Below are positions 47,093 to 55,539 of a stretch of 64,000 nucleotides of DNA, piece after piece. The notes beneath the pieces are model-generated. The model was not told where the DNA came from, made no database searches, and worked only from the letters and a program-made list of their open reading frames with translations. This stretch comes from Candidatus Gastranaerophilales bacterium. GTDB lineage: Bacteria; Cyanobacteriota; Vampirovibrionia; Gastranaerophilales; Gastranaerophilaceae. The position numbers and the translations under genes are program-made. Location: contig CALUXX010000004.1 in the NCBI GenBank assembly GCA_944324845.1, forward strand, positions 1-64,000. Reading direction: 5' to 3'. Position 1 is the first letter of the stretch; each line of letters starts with the position of its first letter.

Positions 47093-47977
47093 ATGAGTTT
47101 TAATGAACAATACAAAAATATAAAACAACTGGCAATATCTGAAATCAACATAATCGAACAAAAAATGATTGAAGATATTAACCTTCAAGAACCGCTAAAT
47201 TCGTTTCTAAAAGATTTCTTGCTCGCACCATCAAAAAGAATTAGAGAAGTCTTACCCGTTTTGTATTTCAAAGCACTAAACAAAAACTTATCTCAAAAAC
47301 AATTAGACATGCTCTCAATTATAGAAATAGTCCATAATGCTTCGCTAATTCATGATGATATTATTGATGAAAGTACCCTAAGACGAGGCAACAAAACCGT
47401 TTCTTATCAATTCGGAAATAAATTAGGCGTAATTACAGGCGATTATTTACTATCTCTGGCACTTGGCAAACTGTGCAAAATAGGTAATATTCCAGTGATT
47501 GAAAAATGCTCCGATACCATAAAAAAAATGTGCATCGGTGAAGTTAACCAAAATTTTTCACGTTTCAAAATAGGTACCCTCGATGATTATATAGAAAAAA
47601 CTAAAAATAAAACCGCTTACCTTTTTGAATTGTCACTTCTATCAGTCGCAATGCTCGATGAAACTTCTAAATACAATATGGAAAATCTCAGCAATTTTGC
47701 ACTAAATACAGGTATAGCCTTCCAAATTCGTGATGATATCTTAAACATGCTAAATACTGATAAATCTAAACCAAATAACAACGATATCGAAAACGGAATA
47801 TATAATGCACCCGTAATCTTAGGTAACAAAGAGGATAATTATACCTCCGGTATTGAAAAAACAAAAGGTTTGTTAAATAATTATATAGAACAGGCAGGTA
47901 ATGAAATAAAACTGCTGCCTGATAATAAATATAAGTTAGCACTAGAAGAGTTTTTGGAGTTATTGTGCAATGTCTGA
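47093..47977 (+). CDS. trans-polyprenyl synthase family protein
   Basis: A 294-residue all-helical isoprenoid chain-elongation enzyme. The first Asp-rich motif is complete (IHDDIIDESTLRRG). The second reads FQIRDDILNML, where the third Asp of the usual DDxxD is Asn. In cyanobacteria such enzymes make the side chain of quinones, or geranylgeranyl/farnesyl diphosphate. Product length cannot be read. It follows ftsQ by 1 nt and overlaps lepB by 8 nt, an unusual place; undecaprenyl carrier supply might be the link but that carrier is made by an unrelated cis-synthase. Confidence 0.85.
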   Translation: MSFNEQYKNIKQLAISEINIIEQKMIEDINLQEPLNSFLKDFLLAPSKRIREVLPVLYFKALNKNLSQKQLDMLSIIEIVHNASLIHDDIIDESTLRRGNKTVSYQFGNKLGVITGDYLLSLALGKLCKIGNIPVIEKCSDTIKKMCIGEVNQNFSRFKIGTLDDYIEKTKNKTAYLFELSLLSVAMLDETSKYNMENLSNFALNTGIAFQIRDDILNMLNTDKSKPNNNDIENGIYNAPVILGNKEDNYTSGIEKTKGLLNNYIEQAGNEIKLLPDNKYKLALEEFLELLCNV

Positions 47978-48752
47978 TATAAAAGGGATGTGGGAAAATT
48001 TTAAGGCAAATATAAATGAGAAGAAAGCAGCAATGTGGCTCGCTTTTAAATCAAAATTACCCGCTAAAATACAATCGTTCTTAGATGATTTTGAACCAAA
48101 ATACGCTGAATATAAAAAAAGCGCACTCTGTGACACCATAGAAACCGTTTTATTCGTTTTGATAATGGTCATTGTTATAAGATTTTTTGTTTGCGAAATT
48201 CGTTGGATTCCATCAGGCTCTATGAACCCAACACTTGTAGAAGGTGATAGAATTATCGTTGAACGTTATTCACGCTTCTTTAAAGGTCCAAAACGCGGCG
48301 ATATTATGGTATTTTATCCACCGTCAACTCAATTATCTAATAGCCCAATTCCTCTATTATCAAGACTTACAGGAATTTTCTGCAAAGATGTGGCTTACAT
48401 AAAAAGAGTTATAGGACTTCCGGGCGACAAAGTAGAAGTGAAATTTGATGATGATGGCGCTGCTTACGTTTATATAAACGATGAAAAACTTGAAGAATCA
48501 TACATCAAAAGCCCTTACGAATATACACCTTGTGTGAAATCGGATGAAGCTAATGAATTTATGCTAATGAATACAGCCGTTGCTAAATGCGGTCCGATTA
48601 TCGTTCCTAAAGACAGTTATTTTATGATGGGTGATAATCGTGGAAATTCATTCGACAGCCGCTATTGGGGAACCCTAAAACGTGATAGGTTCGTTGGTCG
48701 TGCAGTCTTTGTTGCTAGATTTTTTAAGTTGAAAAATAACGACAAAAAATAA
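47970..48752 (+). CDS. lepB: signal peptidase I
   Basis: Membrane serine protease that cleaves Sec signal peptides. The 260-residue protein has a 50-residue charged N-terminus, one membrane helix (TVLFVLIMVIVIRFFV), the catalytic Ser in PSGSMNPTL near residue 83, the catalytic Lys in KRVIGLPGD near 145, and MGDNRGNSFDSRYWG. A GGAG site lies before the ATG. It ends the wall operon and its stop is directly next to the convergent gene at 48753. Confidence 0.95.
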   Translation: MSDIKGMWENFKANINEKKAAMWLAFKSKLPAKIQSFLDDFEPKYAEYKKSALCDTIETVLFVLIMVIVIRFFVCEIRWIPSGSMNPTLVEGDRIIVERYSRFFKGPKRGDIMVFYPPSTQLSNSPIPLLSRLTGIFCKDVAYIKRVIGLPGDKVEVKFDDDGAAYVYINDEKLEESYIKSPYEYTPCVKSDEANEFMLMNTAVAKCGPIIVPKDSYFMMGDNRGNSFDSRYWGTLKRDRFVGRAVFVARFFKLKNNDKK

Positions 48753-49136
48753 CTAAAATAAATGATAATACTTCATATAATCAGCCATAATCATTGAACT
48801 TGTCGCATTGGCAACATTCGCTTTTATGACTTGGTCTTTGTCTTGTGAAGTTTTTTCATCAAGTTTTGTATTCTCACCATTTTCAGCCTTCAACTCCTGT
48901 TGACGCTGCGTTTCTTGAACCTCTTGAATATAGTTTTCTATCTTGTCTATAATCTGCGATTGCAGTCTGACATCACCTTCATAACTGCCGGTTGATTCAA
49001 TTCCTGCTGTTTGCAAATTCTCTAAAATCTCCGCCCATTGATTATAATTCGGTACGCTCCCGCCTTGCATCTGTGATGCCGCTTGTGCTTTTCTTAATTC
49101 GTCTATAGATTTGATTTCTTCTACATTATCACCCAT
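48753..49136 (-). CDS. uncharacterised acidic helical protein
   Basis: A 127-residue acidic protein I do not recognise. It is rich in Gln and Glu, predicted mostly helical, with a coiled-coil-like stretch DKIENYIQEVQETQRQQEL and a C-terminal ANATSSMIMADYMKYYHLF. There is no signal peptide or membrane segment. GGAGA lies before the ATG. Its stop abuts the lepB stop. It has the low-complexity style of other lineage-specific proteins in the window. Confidence 0.6.
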   Translation of the reverse strand: MGDNVEEIKSIDELRKAQAASQMQGGSVPNYNQWAEILENLQTAGIESTGSYEGDVRLQSQIIDKIENYIQEVQETQRQQELKAENGENTKLDEKTSQDKDQVIKANVANATSSMIMADYMKYYHLF

Positions 49137-49238
49137 AATATACTCTCCTTATAAGATCTTCTTACTATCTATATAAAGGTTTTATTTATGGCGAAATTTC
49201 AATTTGTCCTATTTTTGTAACAAATGTTTATATTCTAT

Positions 49239-49490
49239 CTATTTGTTATATAACTTGACTAAATCTATAAACTCAAAAAATGTCATCCCAAATGCTGATG
49301 CAATCTTTTCTACCGTTTCTACACTCGGAACACTCGTTCCGCGCTCTATAGCTCCAATAGAATTCTGGCTTAAATTTGATTCTAATGCCAAATTTTCTTG
49401 AGACCAACCTCTTTTAACTCTTTCAAGTTTTATTGTTGTACCTATTAAACTTGTTATTTTAACAACTTTTCTATCGTTCATAACAAGCAT
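49239..49490 (-). CDS. XRE-family helix-turn-helix regulator
   Basis: An 83-residue Cro/CI-type repressor. The HTH core is GTTIKLERVKRGWSQENLALESNLSQNSIGAIERGTSVPSV by region (residues about 16-56), with SIGAIERG as recognition helix. The C-terminal MTFFEFIDLVKLYN helix may be the dimer interface. It diverges from the small gene at 49590, and the 99-nt gap holds a nested inverted repeat. The start is either 49490 or ATG 49481; neither has a clear ribosome site. Confidence 0.88.
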   Translation of the reverse strand: MLVMNDRKVVKITSLIGTTIKLERVKRGWSQENLALESNLSQNSIGAIERGTSVPSVETVEKIASAFGMTFFEFIDLVKLYNK

Positions 49491-49504
49491 TCTACGCTAT
49501 TGAC

Positions 49505-49546
49505 ATAGTTGATTCAATGAAGTACACTTCTCATATAAACAACTAT
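49505..49546. promoter_or_regulatory. nested inverted repeats between divergent genes (possible operator)
   Basis: ATAGTTG (505-511) and CAACTAT (540-546) form an outer inverted repeat, and GAAGT-AC-ACTTC (519-530) is centred within a base of the same axis. This nested symmetry between the XRE gene and the divergent small gene suggests control of both by the regulator. Confidence 0.5.
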
Positions 49547-49589
49547 ACTTGTTTAATTAAAAAGAATACTATGTAACACGGAGAAATAT

Positions 49590-49826
49590 ATGAAAAATAA
49601 ATCAGAAATTTCGACTGAGGAACTTAAAGAAAAAATGACACAGCACGCTATGCGATTAGGGATTATAGAAGACGGGATTTCGGTATATTGTTGTTGTTTA
49701 GAGCAAGAAACTTATAAAAATTCGATAACAGAACTTTGGAACTTGGGGGTAATATTGCAAGAATACATCGCGCATACAAAGGAAGAATTCAGAGAAATTG
49801 CTGACGAGATAGGATTGTTAGATTAG
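49590..49826 (+). CDS. small uncharacterised protein divergent from XRE regulator
   Basis: A 78-residue acidic helical protein, not recognised. It contains a Cys-Cys-Cys run (VYCCCLEQETY) in the middle and charged helices on both sides (STEELKEKMTQHAMRLG; HTKEEFREIADEIG). GGAG precedes the ATG. Its placement across a shared operator from the XRE gene is like small accessory or toxin-type genes, but no toxin family is recognised. The stop overlaps the convergent gene at 49823 by 4 nt. Confidence 0.65.
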   Translation: MKNKSEISTEELKEKMTQHAMRLGIIEDGISVYCCCLEQETYKNSITELWNLGVILQEYIAHTKEEFREIADEIGLLD

Positions 49827-50437
49827 TTTTGTACTTTATTATTTATGAGTTTTTGTAATTTATTAGCAGGAGCGTATTCAGGAATAAGATTTAGACAAGC
49901 AGACAGTGATTTTTGACATTGTTCAAGGTCTTTGTCTTCATAGTAGGCGATATATGCTAATAGATAATGAAGTTCGGGGTCTTGATAGAATTTATCTTTA
50001 GCTTTTCTAAGGAACAATTTTGCTGCGGGAATAAAACCATTTGCCCAGAACACTCTGCCTATAAATTTGTAGCATTCCGGATTGTAATAGGACATAAAAT
50101 CTGCGTATTTTACGATTTTTTCGATATAATCACCTTTACAATAAAGCAAAAGGATATTCAAATCTATTTCCAAAAAATTTCTTAATTGGAAATAGGTTGG
50201 GGAAATTGTTATCGTACCATTTATAAGACTCAATAGAAAAAGTCCCCAACATGCACGATTATCGTAATCTTTTACACGTTTGAAGGACTTTTCTGCTTTA
50301 TCTAATTTGTCTAATACCAAATAGCAATAACCTGCTTCAAGGTAGTAGTTATGATTTTCAAAGTAAGTAGCGCAACCTTTTATTCTGCCGGACAAAAAAT
50401 CAGTTTTAACTCTTTCGTACTCATTTTTATAATCCAT
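49823..50437 (-). CDS. TPR-like helical repeat protein
   Basis: A 204-residue protein of tandem helices with TPR-like alternation (YYLEAGYCYLVLDKLDKAEKSF; ELHYLLAYIAYYEDKDLEQC). No signal peptide. It probably mediates protein contacts; the partner is unknown. The start is unsure: ATG 50437 is favoured, while TTG 50449 lies only 1 nt after the GAGG. It is 18 nt after the secreted TPR protein gene and may share its transcript. Confidence 0.7.
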   Translation of the reverse strand: MDYKNEYERVKTDFLSGRIKGCATYFENHNYYLEAGYCYLVLDKLDKAEKSFKRVKDYDNRACWGLFLLSLINGTITISPTYFQLRNFLEIDLNILLLYCKGDYIEKIVKYADFMSYYNPECYKFIGRVFWANGFIPAAKLFLRKAKDKFYQDPELHYLLAYIAYYEDKDLEQCQKSLSACLNLIPEYAPANKLQKLINNKVQN

Positions 50438-50467
50438 AAAAAGCTGCAATCCTCTTTAAGTTTTGTA

Positions 50468-51874
50468 CTATAGAGTCAAATCATTCATCATTGATTGCAT
50501 CATCAAAGTTTGAATAACTTCAGGAGATAATTTTTTATCACCTTGTTCTGTCATGTATGGAAGCAAATCTGCCATATCATCTTTTTGATTAGAATTTGTT
50601 CCTAACATTTGAGTTATTTGCTCATATTCTCTTTGTTGTTGAATATATTCAGGGTCATTTTGAATTTTTTCAAATTCTGATGATGGTTCATAGGCAAGTT
50701 TGATTGTGCCTAAATCTGATTTTTTATCAGGATTTTCAGCTTCTTCTTTTGCTGGCGCTGGAGCTTGATTTTCTTGAAGTTTTGAACCTGCATTCATTTT
50801 CTTTTGAATTGTTCTTAACTGAATTTCTTTATATTCTTTGTTAAATTCAGGAGATAAACCATTTCCGTATGGTGCATTGATAAATTCATCAAGTGCAGCA
50901 TCTTGTTTTCCGAATGGAAGATTCAATGGTTTTTCTTCTGTTTGTGTTTTATCTCCTTCTTTTTTGTCACTTGCAGGATATAATTTCTTATATTGATTTC
51001 TCATATTTCTATCAATCAATGTTTGCGGATCAATAGGAATTAAATCTTCAGGGCTCAATTCAGAACCTAGATTAGCATTTGGATATACAAGTTCCGGAAC
51101 ATTAACATCCTGATAGCATGCTGATCCAGCTTCCATTTGATTATATTCCGGCATAATTTTTTTGTTAGTTGTTTCAGGAGCACCTCCTGATAGCATTACA
51201 CAATTACGTCCATTTGTTGCATATTTTACAATCATTGGACAATCATTTAATGAAATAACTTTTTCGTATGCTCGTATTGCGTTATCTTTTTGTCCGCATT
51301 TTGTATAACTCATTGCTAAATAGTAGTATGCAATAGTTTTTTGTTCATTTGTTAGTGTTTCAAAACCTTTGTGGTTAACTAATGAAATACATTCTTGTAG
51401 GGCACCTGCAAAATTGCTTTTACGATAGCTTTCTTTTATTCCTTCTAAAGAAGGTCTTTCATAGTATGATTTTTCTGAAGCCCAAGGTTCAGGTTTTGAT
51501 AAATCACTATATACATTGCGAGAAGATTCACGTAGAGCTTTGTTTCTTGGTCCAACCATTTCCCCTGTGTTTACGGATTCAAGAACTTTTTCAATATTTT
51601 GTGCGCGCTCTTGACGTTTTACTTCTGCTGCTTCAGCTTGTTTTTCTTCTTCTGCAGCTGCTGCATTTAAAGTTGCAGCATCACTTCCAGGACGCATTGA
51701 ATTATTATAAAAATCTTGAGTTACACGCTCACGCTCTTGGTTTTGTGAGCCGCCACCACCCATTACATCATCATATAGATTGTACTTTTCCAATGGGCTT
51801 GCCGCAAATGATACAGAACCTGCTACGTTCATTACCATCATAACTGCCAATAATAATCCTAAATGCTTTTTCAT
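50468..51874 (-). CDS. secreted TPR-containing protein
   Basis: A 468-residue protein with a clear Sec signal peptide (MKKHLGLLLAVMMVMNVAGS, cleavage near FAA). Residues about 55-105 are Ala/Glu-rich and helical, then a TPR block at about 150-215 (YYYLAMSYTKCGQKDNAIRAYEKVISL). The C-terminal half is rich in Gln, Glu, Lys and Pro and probably disordered, ending in a Met-rich helix. No enzymatic motif. It most likely acts in the periplasm as a scaffold. An AAGAGGAT site precedes the ATG. Confidence 0.75.
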   Translation of the reverse strand: MKKHLGLLLAVMMVMNVAGSVSFAASPLEKYNLYDDVMGGGGSQNQERERVTQDFYNNSMRPGSDAATLNAAAAEEEKQAEAAEVKRQERAQNIEKVLESVNTGEMVGPRNKALRESSRNVYSDLSKPEPWASEKSYYERPSLEGIKESYRKSNFAGALQECISLVNHKGFETLTNEQKTIAYYYLAMSYTKCGQKDNAIRAYEKVISLNDCPMIVKYATNGRNCVMLSGGAPETTNKKIMPEYNQMEAGSACYQDVNVPELVYPNANLGSELSPEDLIPIDPQTLIDRNMRNQYKKLYPASDKKEGDKTQTEEKPLNLPFGKQDAALDEFINAPYGNGLSPEFNKEYKEIQLRTIQKKMNAGSKLQENQAPAPAKEEAENPDKKSDLGTIKLAYEPSSEFEKIQNDPEYIQQQREYEQITQMLGTNSNQKDDMADLLPYMTEQGDKKLSPEVIQTLMMQSMMNDLTL

Positions 51875-51974
51875 TATGTTATCCTCTTCGTATTCTTATT
51901 AGTAAACTATCTTCTCCTCTACGCTATTATATGATAATTTTTATATTCATACATAGTACAAACGGAGGATATTT

Positions 51975-52538
51975 TTATAAATTTGTTTGAGCATATTTAC
52001 AGCCACAATATTTTTGTCGATATAAATTCAACTCTTTTGCTATTCTGTTAGTTTTCAAAAATCCGTCTTGTTTTCTGAAATTAATCGGTATGTATTTAAT
52101 ATTATTTTTTTGCGCAACTTCGGCACCTATTTGGGTCAATTTTTCATAGTTTTTGTGAGGACTGATAACGATGGAAGTTGTAAATTCTTCTATTCCTAAT
52201 TCTTTTGCTTTCAATGCTGCATTATTAAGCCTTAGTTCAAAACATTTGTCACAACGCAAACCTTTTTCCGGCTCTGTTTCTAATCCTTTTACATAATCAT
52301 AATATTCATCAGGATTATATTCGCCAATTATCAATTCTGCGCCTAAATGTTTACATAAAATTTTTTGAGCTTCTAATCTTCTTTGATATTCTTCTTGAGG
52401 GTAGATATTGGGATTATAAAAATATACAATAACAGAATATCCCATATTCTGTAATAATTCTATGGGATATCCTGAACATATTGCGCAACATGCGTGTAAT
52501 AATATTTTAGAACAATTTGTGTTTTGGCTTTCCACCAT
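51975..52538 (-). CDS. queH: epoxyqueuosine reductase QueH
   Basis: Last step of tRNA queuosine synthesis in organisms that lack QueG. The 187-residue protein has the QueH cysteine pattern: HACCAIC (C17, C18, C21), RCDKC in the middle and YCGCKYA near the end, which bind an iron-sulfur cluster and metal. PHKNYEKLTQIG is another family block. The start is inside the end of the VKOR-DsbA gene (32-nt overlap), so translation is coupled. Confidence 0.92.
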   Translation of the reverse strand: MVESQNTNCSKILLHACCAICSGYPIELLQNMGYSVIVYFYNPNIYPQEEYQRRLEAQKILCKHLGAELIIGEYNPDEYYDYVKGLETEPEKGLRCDKCFELRLNNAALKAKELGIEEFTTSIVISPHKNYEKLTQIGAEVAQKNNIKYIPINFRKQDGFLKTNRIAKELNLYRQKYCGCKYAQTNL

Positions 52539-53739
52539 TTTCTTTTACCATTTGTTTTAACGCCGGATATCCGCCTCTTGGAATACCCATTTCAAATTTT
52601 CCATTTATTATCATAGCAGGAGTTCCCATTTGGTCTTTTTCTACTGCTACTTTGATATCATCTTGAATTTGTTTCATGATTTTTGGATCAACTGCATCTT
52701 TTTTTAGTTGCTCCATATCTAATCCAAATCCTGAATTTTCTAATAGTTTTATGATTTCTCCTTCAGATTCAGGTTTCTTTTCGAAAAATAATGAATTTAC
52801 TTCCCAGAATTTGCCTTGTCTGTATGCAGCTTCTGCATATCTTGCCATATCACAAGAACCATAATGGAATGGCTGACGTAAATATGGATTACATTTTTGA
52901 TCCAGCGGAAGACTGTGATGCTCTATTCTAACATTATCAAATTCGGTAACTATTTTGTGTATCATCATATTAAATACATTACACATTGGGCACATATAAT
53001 CTGAATATACCTTAATTACCATTGCATCTTCAGCCTTGGATCCTAATATATTACCTTTAACGGCATATTTATTTGTTTTTGCATCCAAAAATTCACCAAA
53101 TGCTCTATTTGATTTTAATGGTGGTGAAAATATTGCTGTCGTATATGTCCAACTTAAAAATCCTGCTGCACATAACATTACAACAATAAATGCAACTCTG
53201 TATGGTATTGGTTTTAAGGCATCTACAAAATCAAGCCAACTTTGTTTTATTGCACCTATAAAACCGCCTTCTATTCCTCTTACAGCTACTAATCCGATTA
53301 GTAAATTTAAACAGTATGTAATAGCACACATTACACATATTTTGTGAATTCCAAATAAACTTACGCACAATAAAATCATTGATATTGTGAATGAAATTAA
53401 TCCTAATGATGCTATATAGTGAAATTTGTTTTTAAATACTTCTAAAAATTTTAAAAACGGAATTTTTTTCAATACATCTACACTCAATAACATAGTTATA
53501 AATGAATATAAAAATAATCCCCAATATGCTAATGGAACACCAAAAAATTGTGATTCTGTTGTTCGCGCAACACCATCACAATCAACCAGTTCGTTTACTG
53601 AACAGAAACTTGGCAGTGCATATTGATTAAAATTCGCTTGATAATAAATATATGCTAAATCAATAGTCACTACCACTGCAATTAAAAGAATTACTGATAT
53701 AATAATGGTTTTTGTTAATTGACTTCTATCTTTTTCCAT
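52507..53739 (-). CDS. VKOR-DsbA fusion: disulfide-bond-forming membrane protein
   Basis: A 410-residue inner-membrane protein that makes disulfides in the periplasm and returns electrons to quinone. A membrane helix (about 11-31) leads into the VKOR domain with loop cysteines C46 and C54 (CSVNELVDC) and the active CVMC near 133-136. After the last helix a DsbA-like thioredoxin domain has YMCPMC near 248-251 and the cis-Pro loop MGTPAMII. Fused VKOR-thioredoxin proteins are known in cyanobacteria. It overlaps queH. Confidence 0.93.
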   Translation of the reverse strand: MEKDRSQLTKTIIISVILLIAVVVTIDLAYIYYQANFNQYALPSFCSVNELVDCDGVARTTESQFFGVPLAYWGLFLYSFITMLLSVDVLKKIPFLKFLEVFKNKFHYIASLGLISFTISMILLCVSLFGIHKICVMCAITYCLNLLIGLVAVRGIEGGFIGAIKQSWLDFVDALKPIPYRVAFIVVMLCAAGFLSWTYTTAIFSPPLKSNRAFGEFLDAKTNKYAVKGNILGSKAEDAMVIKVYSDYMCPMCNVFNMMIHKIVTEFDNVRIEHHSLPLDQKCNPYLRQPFHYGSCDMARYAEAAYRQGKFWEVNSLFFEKKPESEGEIIKLLENSGFGLDMEQLKKDAVDPKIMKQIQDDIKVAVEKDQMGTPAMIINGKFEMGIPRGGYPALKQMVKENGGKPKHKLF

Positions 53740-53876
53740 TTACTTCTCTCCATTTCTTATATTATATAACATTATTTTATAGTCGTTAAAAAAATTAATC
53801 AACCAACTTAATAACTAGATTACTTGAAGAAAATTGTAATTAATGGTAATATGCCTATTATTTGAGGAATAAAAAA

Positions 53877-54593
53877 GTGAATCGCAGGAACTTTAATCAG
53901 TATTTGGGGAAAATATCAAAATTTCCAAGTTGGATAAAAGATATCTTATCTAAAGAAATTTCAAACCAAAACACCAATGATACAATATATACTTACACCA
54001 CATACAGACCTGTCTTAACATACAAAGGCGGTTGTGAGTTAACTGCAAAAAAAGATGGGTTTGATAGAAATATTTATAATATTTTAGACCTGATAGAAAA
54101 AGATTATAGCATTGGCGAAATTTCTATGGATACTTATTTAACATTGGAAGAAATTTCTTCATATCTATTATTATGTATAAATTCAAATTACATAGAAAAA
54201 CCTCAAAATCCTTCAATTATAAGTCTTGCAAATTTCATTGCCGGAAAAACCAGAACCGGTGAATTTTTGAAAGATAATAATATTATTACAAATGAACAGT
54301 TATCAGAATCAATCAATGTTGATAATCAAGCAAAATCTAATCGAAAATTTGGACAAATTCTTACTGATATGGGTTTTGTAGACAAATCATATATGGAAAA
54401 TTTATTCAACTTCAAAGAAGATTCCAAAAAACGATTTATTGCAGATTACAATGAAATACCTGAAAGTATTCAACAATACTCAAAAAAAGAAGACAAATAC
54501 AAAAAGGAAATAGAAGATTTACAACTGGAGAATAAAAAACTAAAAAAACAGTTAAATCAACTATTATTATTGGTGAAATCAAATGATGAATAA
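53877..54593 (+). CDS. uncharacterised protein with GspE/PilB N-terminal-like domain and coiled coil
   Basis: A 238-residue protein. Residues about 115-190 resemble the N-terminal domain of type II secretion/type IV pilus ATPases (GEFLKDNNIITNEQLSESI; KFGQILTDMGFVDKSYMENLF), but no ATPase domain follows. The last 40 residues form a Leu-zipper-like coiled coil. The first 110 residues are unassigned. MshEN-type domains can bind cyclic di-GMP, which is a possibility, not a claim. GTG 53877 is taken as start, with GAGG 9 nt upstream; TTG 53862 is too close to it. It overlaps the asparaginase gene by 11 nt. Confidence 0.65.
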   Translation: MNRRNFNQYLGKISKFPSWIKDILSKEISNQNTNDTIYTYTTYRPVLTYKGGCELTAKKDGFDRNIYNILDLIEKDYSIGEISMDTYLTLEEISSYLLLCINSNYIEKPQNPSIISLANFIAGKTRTGEFLKDNNIITNEQLSESINVDNQAKSNRKFGQILTDMGFVDKSYMENLFNFKEDSKKRFIADYNEIPESIQQYSKKEDKYKKEIEDLQLENKKLKKQLNQLLLLVKSNDE

Positions 54594-55539
54594 AAATACT
54601 GAACCCGCTAAACTCGTTGTTTTTAACAGAGATGGCTTAATAGAAAGAGAACATTTCGGATATGTCGTAAGATGCGACAAATATCACGTAATTGAAAAAA
54701 TCGGTGACGATAAACATTATCCGTTTTATATGAGATCATGTGCAAAACCTTTGCAAGCTGCATTATTAATAGATTATGAATTAGATACAAAATTTGATAT
54801 GACAGAAGAAGAAATTGCAATATGTTCAGCATCTCATGCCGGGGAAAATGTTCATATTAATCTTGTTCAAAATTTATTAAACAAATTAGGTATCAGTAGT
54901 AAAAAATTAAAATGCGGAGTTCATGAACCAATATCAAAATCTGCTCAAGATGAATTACTAAAAACAAATACCCCACCAAGTGCAATTCATAACAACTGCT
55001 CAGGCAAACATGCTATGATGCTTGGATTGTGTAAAATAAACGACTGGGATATGGATAATTATGAAAGCATAAATCATCCGCTGCAAAAAGAAATTAAGCG
55101 AAAAATATATGAACTTTGCGAAATTAAAACAAATTACCCTGAAACAAAAGACGGTTGCGGAGTTCCAATATATTCAATGCCGCTTGAAAATATGGTAAAA
55201 GGTTATTTGAATTTATTCTCTAACCCCAAATATGAAAAAATTAAAAAAGCTTTCCTAAATCACGCATACGAAATTGGCGGTGAAAACAGAACCGATACAA
55301 AAATTATCGCTAACTCTAAAAACCTGATTGCAAAAGTTGGTGCGGAAGGTCTTTGTATTGTTATAAATACAGAACTTGAAGAAGGTTTTATTGTTAAAAT
55401 TTGCGATTCAAATATGCAAGCTAGAGAAATCGTTACTATCGACTTAATAAACAATTTGAATTGGGCAAAAATAGATGTTTCCCACGATATCAAAACAATT
55501 CATGGAGATAAAATCGGAGAAGTTATTACTTTGTTATAA
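54583..55539 (+). CDS. asparaginase II family protein (PF06089 type)
   Basis: A 318-residue member of the bacterial asparaginase family typified by Rhizobium etli inducible asparaginase, unrelated to E. coli AnsA/AnsB. Conserved blocks are RSCAKPLQ, CSASHAGE, HNNCSGKHAMML and DGCGVPIYSMPL, which contain the family's Ser-Lys and Cys residues. It likely hydrolyses L-asparagine to aspartate and ammonia in the cytoplasm. The start ATG ATG at 54583/54586 lies inside the upstream gene. The 3' end overlaps the convergent lysozyme gene by 14 nt. Confidence 0.88.
   Translation: MMNKNTEPAKLVVFNRDGLIEREHFGYVVRCDKYHVIEKIGDDKHYPFYMRSCAKPLQAALLIDYELDTKFDMTEEEIAICSASHAGENVHINLVQNLLNKLGISSKKLKCGVHEPISKSAQDELLKTNTPPSAIHNNCSGKHAMMLGLCKINDWDMDNYESINHPLQKEIKRKIYELCEIKTNYPETKDGCGVPIYSMPLENMVKGYLNLFSNPKYEKIKKAFLNHAYEIGGENRTDTKIIANSKNLIAKVGAEGLCIVINTELEEGFIVKICDSNMQAREIVTIDLINNLNWAKIDVSHDIKTIHGDKIGEVITLL

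Noticed and set aside
51382-51843. Plus-strand frame of 153 codons over the secreted TPR gene
   Set aside because: Leu-rich shadow of a Gln/Ala/Glu-rich gene; no signals for expression.
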